DNA from: an uncultured Roseiflexaceae bacterium
Lineage (GTDB): Bacteria > Chloroflexota > Chloroflexia > Chloroflexales > Roseiflexaceae
Assembly (NCBI GenBank): GCA_937988885.1
Contig: CALKHR010000122.1
Span: 1-49,369 of the forward strand
Direction: 5' to 3'
DNA: 49,369 nt
In this document: positions 44,122-49,369 of the stretch, one piece after another
How positions within the stretch are numbered: the stretch's first letter is position 1
How the letters are laid out: the number at the start of each line of letters is the position of its first letter
Notes under the pieces: generated by a model
What the model saw: only the letters and a program-made list of their open reading frames with translations
Database searches by the model: none
Told to the model about the DNA's origin: nothing
Position numbers and translations under genes: made by a program

Positions 44122-44218
44122 CCTCAACAAGGTGAGGAGACAGAAGCCAGATCAACGAATTCGCTTCCAGGAGGCATCGGCTTGGCTGCGCGATGGCAAC
44201 CGAGCGTTTGCCTCCTGG
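44122..44218 (-). promoter_or_regulatory. Structured leader of moaA (candidate riboswitch)
   Basis: On the minus strand, an extended hairpin has a 10-bp stem CCAGGAGGCA / TGCCTCCTGG (44209-44218 with 44167-44176) and an inner TCGG/CCGA plus TTG/CAA. After about 30 bases comes CCTCA-CCTTGT-TGAGG (44122-44137), which hides the GAGG ribosome site. Position and layout suit a Moco-type riboswitch, but I cannot confirm the consensus of that family, so this is a candidate only. Confidence 0.5.
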
Positions 44219-44247
44219 GCGAACGTCTGAACACCAACTCCTGACTC

Positions 44248-45354
44248 TTAGGCGTATTCCATCACACTCACGCGTGCTGCGAGTGTGCGGGCAAGTTGGC
44301 GGAAGGTTTCGGCGTAGGCGTCGGGCGCGTCGCTGATCACCGCGGGCTGACCGCTATCGCCGCCTGAGCGCACGCTCATGCCCAGAGGGATCTGGCCCAG
44401 CAGCGGTAGACCTTCGCGCTGCGCCAACCGTTCGGCACCGCCTGTGCCAAAGATATCGTACCGTTTCCCGGTGTCGGGGGCCACGAAGTAAGCCATATTC
44501 TCGACAATGCCCAGCAGATCGACGTTCACCTTCTTGAACATCTCGATGCTGCGCATCACATCGAGCGTAGCGACGCTCTGCGGCGTGGTGACGGTGACGA
44601 CGCCCGTGAGGCCCACGTTCTGGAGCGATTGGGCGAGCGTGAGCGCCACATCACCGGTGCCGGGGGGCATATCGATGATCAGGTAATCGAGCGGCGCCCA
44701 GTTGACCTGGTAGAGGAACTGGCGCAGCAACTGCGACACCATCGGCCCGCGCCAAATGATCGGCTTATCGTCCTCGACCATAAAGCCGACCGACATCATC
44801 TTGATGCCGTGCGCTTCGATCGGGATGATCATCGGCTGGCCATCTGGCCCATCGACGGCGGTTGGCTGCTGCCCCGAGACACCCATCATCAGCGGCACCG
44901 AGGGGCCGTACACGTCGGCATCCAGCAACCCGACCCGCGCGCCCTCCTGAGCGAGCGCCACGGCGAGATTGGTTGATACAGTTGATTTACCAACACCACC
45001 TTTGCCGGCTGCAACCGCGATCACATGGCTGACGCCAGGGACGGCGGCTTTATCCATCACACCGCCGCGTGGGCGCACGGTGGAGCCGAATTCAATCGAA
45101 ATATTCTCCGGCGCGACTCCGGCGATCGTCTGTACGGCTTTAATACACTCGTTTTGAATTTGGTCCTTGAGTGGACAAGCAGGCGTGGTCAGATCGACCA
45201 TAAAGCTCACGCGCTCGCCATCGATCTTGACGTTCTTGATCATACGGCGTGAGACGAGATCGCCGCCAAGTTCGGGTTCCTGAACGGTGGACAGCGCTCG
45301 CATCACTAATTCTTCTGTCAGGCGCTGCTCGCCTCCGCGAGAAAATAAGCCCAT
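44248..45354 (-). CDS. mrp: Mrp/ApbC-family Fe-S cluster carrier ATPase
   Basis: 368 residues from MGLFSRGGEQ; the 116 residues before it in the same frame are not coding. An N-terminal MIP18 (DUF59) domain is followed by the ParA/MinD-like ATPase with the deviant Walker A GKGGVGKST (117-125) and DADVYGPS. Family members hold a bridging 4Fe-4S cluster via C-x2-C near residue 292, but the sequence here is FVAPDTG, without the two Cys. It probably loads clusters onto apoproteins. It has an extended -10 promoter. The ferredoxin gene is upstream and moaA downstream. Confidence 0.93.
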   Translation of the reverse strand: MGLFSRGGEQRLTEELVMRALSTVQEPELGGDLVSRRMIKNVKIDGERVSFMVDLTTPACPLKDQIQNECIKAVQTIAGVAPENISIEFGSTVRPRGGVMDKAAVPGVSHVIAVAAGKGGVGKSTVSTNLAVALAQEGARVGLLDADVYGPSVPLMMGVSGQQPTAVDGPDGQPMIIPIEAHGIKMMSVGFMVEDDKPIIWRGPMVSQLLRQFLYQVNWAPLDYLIIDMPPGTGDVALTLAQSLQNVGLTGVVTVTTPQSVATLDVMRSIEMFKKVNVDLLGIVENMAYFVAPDTGKRYDIFGTGGAERLAQREGLPLLGQIPLGMSVRSGGDSGQPAVISDAPDAYAETFRQLARTLAARVSVMEYA

Positions 45355-45435
45355 AAATAGAAACTCCGGCGCACGGCAAGCCCCTGAATATCGGGGATCG
45401 CCATGACGTGTTCGAGCGGACGCTTGTATTCGTGC

Positions 45436-45444
45436 ATTATAGCA
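45436..45444 (-). promoter_or_regulatory. Extended -10 promoter of mrp
   Basis: Minus-strand TGCTATAAT, start near 45429, leader about 75 bases. No clear -35. It lies between the ferredoxin stop and mrp. Confidence 0.55.
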
Positions 45445-45494
45445 CTTTCCGAAAGAAGAAGCTATCGAAAATAGATATCCAGCATTGTAATGCG

Positions 45495-45800
45495 CTATCG
45501 GCGGGTGCGCCTTGGCTGCAAATGCTCGTGGAGGGGTTGTTCGTGCAGCAGGTGTTGCTCGACGATTCGGGCGACCAGTTCGGGCGTGAGGTTGGCGTAG
45601 TGATACGGCCCGGGCCACACCGTCATATTTGGCGCGTCGTCGCAGCGGTCCTGGCAACCGCTCACGCGCACATCGACGCTGCTGTCGAGTTGCCAAGCCC
45701 ACAACTCATCTTCGAGCGCTTTGAGAATGGCGCTTCGTCCGCTGGCGGTGCAATGCGGGCCGCCGCACAGGTAGATGCGAAAGCGTGCCTCTTCTTTCAT
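45495..45800 (-). CDS. Thioredoxin-like 2Fe-2S ferredoxin
   Basis: 101 residues from MKEEARFRIYLCGG. The ATG at 45800 has AGGAGG seven bases upstream, while the longer frame to 46028 is not supported. CGGPHC (C-x4-C) and GCQDRCDDAP (C-x3-C) match the NuoE-like thioredoxin-fold ferredoxins. It may carry electrons or a cluster to Mrp. It has its own strong extended -10 promoter and is not otherwise joined to complex I genes. Confidence 0.88.
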   Translation of the reverse strand: MKEEARFRIYLCGGPHCTASGRSAILKALEDELWAWQLDSSVDVRVSGCQDRCDDAPNMTVWPGPYHYANLTPELVARIVEQHLLHEQPLHEHLQPRRTRR

Positions 45801-45831
45801 GCGGCTGCCTCCTACTGTGATGCCTGCGCAG

Positions 45832-45840
45832 ATTATAGCA
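45832..45840 (-). promoter_or_regulatory. Extended -10 promoter of the ferredoxin gene
   Basis: Minus-strand TGCTATAAT, a perfect extended -10. Start near 45825, 25 bases before the ATG. The rest of the 45801-46311 gap shows no supportable gene. Confidence 0.6.
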
Positions 45841-46311
45841 CGCCGAGCAGCACAGTGATACAAGTGTGCGTTTCCTGCATCAGCGCCGCACCATACCTGT
45901 GCTGAGGCGGCCTCGATAAGCGCCATTGCGTAGCATCTATACCAATTTGCAACTTTTTCGCGGGAACTGCGTACACATAACTTAAAGAGGGTTTCGTGAT
46001 GTACTCGATAGTTCATACCTCTGCTCATACGGTCATGCGATCAGGCGATACAGTGCTCAGATCGACCTTGCCCTTTTTAGAGATAGAATTGCTAGAAGCG
46101 TGGTTTGGTGTATGTGGTTGACGGTTGCTTTTCTATCAGTTCCCCCGATATATCCCGCTATGCAGCTGCGCAGCTGTCATCCGGCGCGCAAAACCCCATC
46201 CTCTCAAGAAAACTGCATCATCGTATCGACGCGACCCCGCATTCTATCCACAAGCCCTCTCTCCCCCTCTTTTGGCAGGATTGCACCTCTTCTTGTTGTA
46301 AGGAACACACA

Positions 46312-47133
46312 ATGCAATCTTCATCTCAAACCGACCAACTCTTTCGTCAAGCCCTTGCGGCTGCGCAGGCGAACGACCTCTCGACAGCGAGTTTTCTCTT
46401 CAAACAGGTGCTCATACGCCAGCCGCGCCACGAACAGGCGTGGTTGTGGTTGTCGGGCGTAGTGCAGACCGACGCCGAACGGCGGTATTGCTTGGAACAG
46501 GTGCTGATGCGTAATCCCGAGCATCCTGCGGCGCAGCGCGGCCTCGCCATGCTGCCGAAGGTGGCTCCTGTATCGCCATTCGATCAGGCATCAACATCGG
46601 AGCATCCCGCTGTTCCTTCTACCGAACATGTGTTAAATGTGCTGCAAACCCCTTCTGAATCTGCCGAACTGGTATCTCGCGAGCAAGTTTCAACTCCACC
46701 AGCGATGCTGTTCGAGCAGTCGTTGGCGAGAGCAGGGCTCACGGAAGAGGAACTGCGTGATCATATCGAAGCTGAACTAGCGCGTGAGGATCATATCGAA
46801 GCGGTAGCTCGGGCGTTAAGCGAGCGATTCGCGATTTCGTGGAACGAATTGCAGCCGATCGTGGAGGAGGTGTATGCCACACGTAGTCGTGCAATTGCGG
46901 TGCGCCGAAGCCCGATTGTGATGCTGTTAGGCATGTCTACCTTGTTGATTGGTATTATTATAATCGTCTTTGCTGGGTCATTTATCTGGATGGATATCGC
47001 CGAGATCCGTGATTTTCGTATGAACAGAAGAGAAGTCTCGAATGCTATGCGGGCTATCGGCCTCGGTATCATCTTGGTGATCTCTTCGCTGCTGAGCCTG
47101 AGTCATATCATTTGGCGGATGATCGAGAAGTAG
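46312..47133 (+). CDS. TPR-containing membrane protein
   Basis: 273 residues from MQSSSQTDQLFRQ; AAGGA lies eight bases before ATG 46312. The N-terminus has TPR-like helices (LFRQALAAAQANDLSTASFLFKQVLIRQPRHEQAWLWLSGVVQ ... YCLEQVLMRNPEHPAAQRGLAML). A Ser/Pro linker, a charged helical part (LTEEELRDHIEAELAREDHIEAVARAL) and two C-terminal membrane helices follow (IVMLLGMSTLLIGIIIIVFAG and GLGIILVISSLLSLSHII). The TPR part should face the cytosol and bind partners. The family is unknown. Confidence 0.8.
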   Translation: MQSSSQTDQLFRQALAAAQANDLSTASFLFKQVLIRQPRHEQAWLWLSGVVQTDAERRYCLEQVLMRNPEHPAAQRGLAMLPKVAPVSPFDQASTSEHPAVPSTEHVLNVLQTPSESAELVSREQVSTPPAMLFEQSLARAGLTEEELRDHIEAELAREDHIEAVARALSERFAISWNELQPIVEEVYATRSRAIAVRRSPIVMLLGMSTLLIGIIIIVFAGSFIWMDIAEIRDFRMNRREVSNAMRAIGLGIILVISSLLSLSHIIWRMIEK

Positions 47134-47153
47134 TTGCGCTTCCTTCTTCACAA

Positions 47154-47186
47154 ACGGGACGCTCTGTGATGTGCAGAGCGTCCCGT
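47154..47186. terminator. Bidirectional terminator
   Basis: ACGGGACGCTCTG (47154-47166) pairs perfectly with CAGAGCGTCCCGT (47174-47186) around a 7-base loop. It sits between converging genes and can stop both. Confidence 0.8.
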
Positions 47187-47207
47187 GTGCATTCGTTGGA
47201 GTGGCAC

Positions 47208-48632
47208 TTATTTGAGGATGTAGTACGCCCCGCGCTTCTCGCCGACCTTGAGCAGCAGGCCGCGCTCGACGAGGTCGGCCATATCGCGTCGCAGCGTCTC
47301 TGCCGAGACATCCGGCGCGAGGTCTTGCAGGTCGCGGTTGGTGATGCGGCGGTGCTCGCTGAGGTGCAGCAGCGCGGCGATCTGCCGTTCGTTGAGGCCT
47401 TGGCGTCGCCACTCGTCGGTGTTGACGCCGCCAGCATCGCTGCGGTCATCGCCGACGTGGCCGCGCAGCACCACCAGGAATCCGGCGGCGGTTTCGCGGA
47501 ACTCGGGCGGCGGCAGGCCCGCATCGGCCATCTGGCGGAACATGCGGTCGATGCCGTAGCCTAATCGCTCGATCAAGCCGTGGTCGGCTAGCACTTGCAC
47601 CAGCGTCTCGTTGCGCGAGTAGCGCTCCTCCATAATGTTCTGTAGCGTCATATGGCCGGGCAAGCGCCCTGGCGAGTAGCATTCCAGGCGGTCGCCGAAC
47701 AGCGCAATGCGGATTCCCTCGCCATGGGCGGTGTAATCGCGGTGTGCAACAGCGTTCACCAGTGTCTCGCGCACCGCGCCGTAGGGAAACTGCACCCAAT
47801 CCTGGCGCTCCAACCCGATCATACGGCTGCCACGGCGCATATTCTCCGAGAGCCAGATCTCGGCGCGGCGGATCGCCTCGACCAGCGTATCGCGGATATC
47901 CTCGCGGATAAACTCGTCGCTCATGTCGCGGCCACGGTAGCGCACCAGGGTGATCTCGCACTGCGGGAAGTAGTGCTCGACGACGGAATCATCGCCGAAC
48001 AGCAGCAGGCCCGCGTTGGTGGGGCGGAAGCCCTCGGGCGAATCGTCGCGCACCAGGCAGCCGCGCCGATACAGGAACAGGCGCGGGTCGGCCTCGGCGG
48101 CTGGCCCGATGCGGCGCACATAGGCGGCGATCTTGTTCACATCGAGCTCGGCCAGGCTGCTATTGGGCGGGCTGAGCCGTTCCCAACTGGTATCGCCCCG
48201 CTCGATCAGCAGGCGGCGCAGGGCATCGGGCGGGATTGGCTCGTCGTTATCGCCGACGCGGCGCAGGTATTTGCCGTGCACGCTGTAGACGTGCGGCAGG
48301 CCGGGTGGAACGTGCAGCAGCAGCAGGTCGTGTTGCTCGTAGCGGGCCACGGTGGGCAGCGGGATCACCAGCGGCGGCGTGCAGAGCAGCGCGGCATCGA
48401 GCGCGGCTTCGCGGGCGGCGTTCAGGTCCTCGATGGTGGCGCTAGCGCGGCCCCTGGCTTTGCCTCGGCCCGGCGCGCCCACCACCACAGTGCCGCCCTG
48501 GCTATTGGCGAGAGCCGCCAGCGTCTCGGCCAACTCCTCGGGGCGGAACGAGCCGCGCACAAACGCGAGGTGCGCACCATCGGGCTGTGCGAGCAGTTCG
48601 GCCAGACCAGAATCGCTCTGAATATCGTTCAT
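47208..48632 (-). CDS. AlbA_2-domain ATP-binding protein with GHKL-like ATPase and winged helix
   Basis: 474 residues. The N-terminal AlbA_2/Schlafen-like region has ALANSQGGTVVVGAPGRG and VHGKYLRRVGDNDEPI. In the middle, the HATPase_c_4 region has RETLVNAVAHRDYTAHGEGIRIALFGDRLECYSPG. The C-terminus is a winged helix (LHLSEHRRITNRDLQDLAPDVSAETLRRDMADLVERGLL). Such proteins act as ATP-binding regulators, sometimes near defence genes. AGGAG precedes the ATG, and it lies 24 bp after the DUF2227-like gene in the same operon. Confidence 0.9.
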   Translation of the reverse strand: MNDIQSDSGLAELLAQPDGAHLAFVRGSFRPEELAETLAALANSQGGTVVVGAPGRGKARGRASATIEDLNAAREAALDAALLCTPPLVIPLPTVARYEQHDLLLLHVPPGLPHVYSVHGKYLRRVGDNDEPIPPDALRRLLIERGDTSWERLSPPNSSLAELDVNKIAAYVRRIGPAAEADPRLFLYRRGCLVRDDSPEGFRPTNAGLLLFGDDSVVEHYFPQCEITLVRYRGRDMSDEFIREDIRDTLVEAIRRAEIWLSENMRRGSRMIGLERQDWVQFPYGAVRETLVNAVAHRDYTAHGEGIRIALFGDRLECYSPGRLPGHMTLQNIMEERYSRNETLVQVLADHGLIERLGYGIDRMFRQMADAGLPPPEFRETAAGFLVVLRGHVGDDRSDAGGVNTDEWRRQGLNERQIAALLHLSEHRRITNRDLQDLAPDVSAETLRRDMADLVERGLLLKVGEKRGAYYILK

Positions 48633-48656
48633 GGTATCTATCTCCTGAACGACGGG

Positions 48657-49274
48657 CTAGAGGCTGCGTATGCGTCGCCGTAATGCGCGGGGCAGCCAGC
48701 GGTCGTGATCCAGATATTTACTCGTGACGCGGATGCCGAATTTGCGCAAAATAGGCCGACCACCTGTGACGACCCAATCGGCGATGGTATGGGCTGCGCC
48801 GCCAGTGCAAAAGCCGACGATGAATGCGATCGACTCGTTGGGGTAGTTGCGCATCAGGTGGAGCAGGCTATTGGTGAGTTGCACGTGATAGCGCGGGATG
48901 ATCAGGTTGACTTGACTAAGCAGCCATGTGGAGCCAGCCAGCACCAGCACAACCATCAGGTAAAAGTAGAGCAACCGCAGGAGTTGCGAGATAACGAGGC
49001 CGTGGCTCAGCCAGCGGTGGCGGTGCGGCACGATGGTGGTGTAGGGCCACCAGATCCACTTGAAGATACCCCAGCGATCGTCGATCTTTGAGTCGATATC
49101 GAGATCGGGCGAGAACATAATCCCCGAGAGCAGATGCGCGCCGACCAGCAACGCAGAGTAGGTGAAGGCCATGCTTGGATCGATGCCCCACCCGACTTGG
49201 ACCGTGTAGCTAATGGGGGCAAGAGCAATACCGCTGATGACCGTAATGCGATCGTGGGTTTGGGCGTTTGGCAT
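48657..49274 (-). CDS. Membrane-bound metal-binding hydrolase-like protein (DUF2227)
   Basis: 205 residues from MPNAQTHDRITV, with GAGG before ATG 49274. His/Asp-rich motifs THDRIT, SPDLDIDSKIDDRWG, HRHRWLSHG and AHTIADW fit the DUF2227/YdjM-like metal-dependent hydrolases. Several membrane helices lie between them (MAFTYSALLVGAHLLSGIMF, LLYFYLMVVLVLAGSTWLL). The substrate is unknown. It is the first gene of the pair with the AlbA_2 gene. Confidence 0.85.
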   Translation of the reverse strand: MPNAQTHDRITVISGIALAPISYTVQVGWGIDPSMAFTYSALLVGAHLLSGIMFSPDLDIDSKIDDRWGIFKWIWWPYTTIVPHRHRWLSHGLVISQLLRLLYFYLMVVLVLAGSTWLLSQVNLIIPRYHVQLTNSLLHLMRNYPNESIAFIVGFCTGGAAHTIADWVVTGGRPILRKFGIRVTSKYLDHDRWLPRALRRRIRSL

Positions 49275-49330
49275 GCCGTATTCCTCGTGAGAGCGCGAGT
49301 TTCGCTCTACGTGATTCGGTTCCGTAGTGA

Positions 49331-49359
49331 AGAATAGCACAAATATGCTGGACTGACAA
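49331..49359 (-). promoter_or_regulatory. Promoter of the DUF2227-AlbA_2 pair
   Basis: Minus-strand TTGTCA (49354-49359), a 17-base spacer and TATTCT (49331-49336) with TGC before it. Start near 49324, about 50 bases before the ATG. Confidence 0.65.
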
Positions 49360-49369
49360 GCGGGGAGCG

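Noticed and set aside
44116..44247. Confident call of a Moco riboswitch
   Set aside because: The place fits, but I could not match the consensus, so only a candidate is reported.
1..49369. tRNA or rRNA genes
   Set aside because: No T-loop motif in a cloverleaf context or rRNA-like stretch was found by eye.

Overview
This window is a bacterial chromosome segment, most likely from an aerobic member of the Chloroflexota (class Chloroflexia or near it). That placement is inference. It rests on two LLM-class flavin oxidoreductases, a DUF5679 zinc-ribbon protein, a secreted CSLREA-type beta-helix protein, a complex I operon cut down to nuoABCDE beside heme A synthase, and GC-rich coding sequence with frequent extended -10 promoters (TGnTATAAT). 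No rRNA, tRNA or CRISPR array was found by eye.

Layout. 1-53: the last codons of a tnpB gene and the right end of an IS200/IS605-type element. 137-1273: a GT4 glycosyltransferase, then a possible small RNA and a degenerate dispersed repeat. 1967-25620: a long run of minus-strand genes. In transcription order these are icd; the beta-helix protein; nuoABCDE; ctaA; a GT4 and a methyltransferase; cmk; a PH-domain membrane protein; a signal-peptide/GATase-like membrane protein; tilS, hpt, ftsH; yebC, ruvC, an LLM oxidoreductase; and a DEAD-box helicase. Most blocks have recognisable promoters and terminators.

25751-32200: an unknown gene on the minus strand diverges from plus-strand genes for an M23 peptidase, endonuclease IV (nfo), a membrane-tethered DUF5679 protein, a kelch lipoprotein and an M24 peptidase. 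32492-38314: a pair of membrane proteins that look like drifted NuoH and NuoN/NuoL subunits, a HAD hydrolase, a second LLM oxidoreductase, a 755-bp composite repeat array and a WYL regulator. 38311-45800, minus strand: a four-gene compatible-solute ABC transporter, an AAA ATPase with a membrane tail, and an Fe-S/molybdenum cofactor group (2Fe-2S ferredoxin, Mrp, MoaA). 46312-49274: a TPR membrane protein converging on an AlbA_2 ATPase and a DUF2227-like membrane protein.

Working together: complex I subunits and heme A synthase point to aerobic respiration. tilS-hpt-ftsH is a common housekeeping block, and ruvC, nfo and the helicase maintain nucleic acids. The most rewarding non-coding features are the moaA leader (an extended hairpin plus a hairpin that hides the Shine-Dalgarno), a perfect palindrome in a promoter spacer at 26423-26440, back-to-back consensus promoters at 34826-34889, hairpins in the nuo gaps, and a repeat array framed by inverted copies of a second repeat family.
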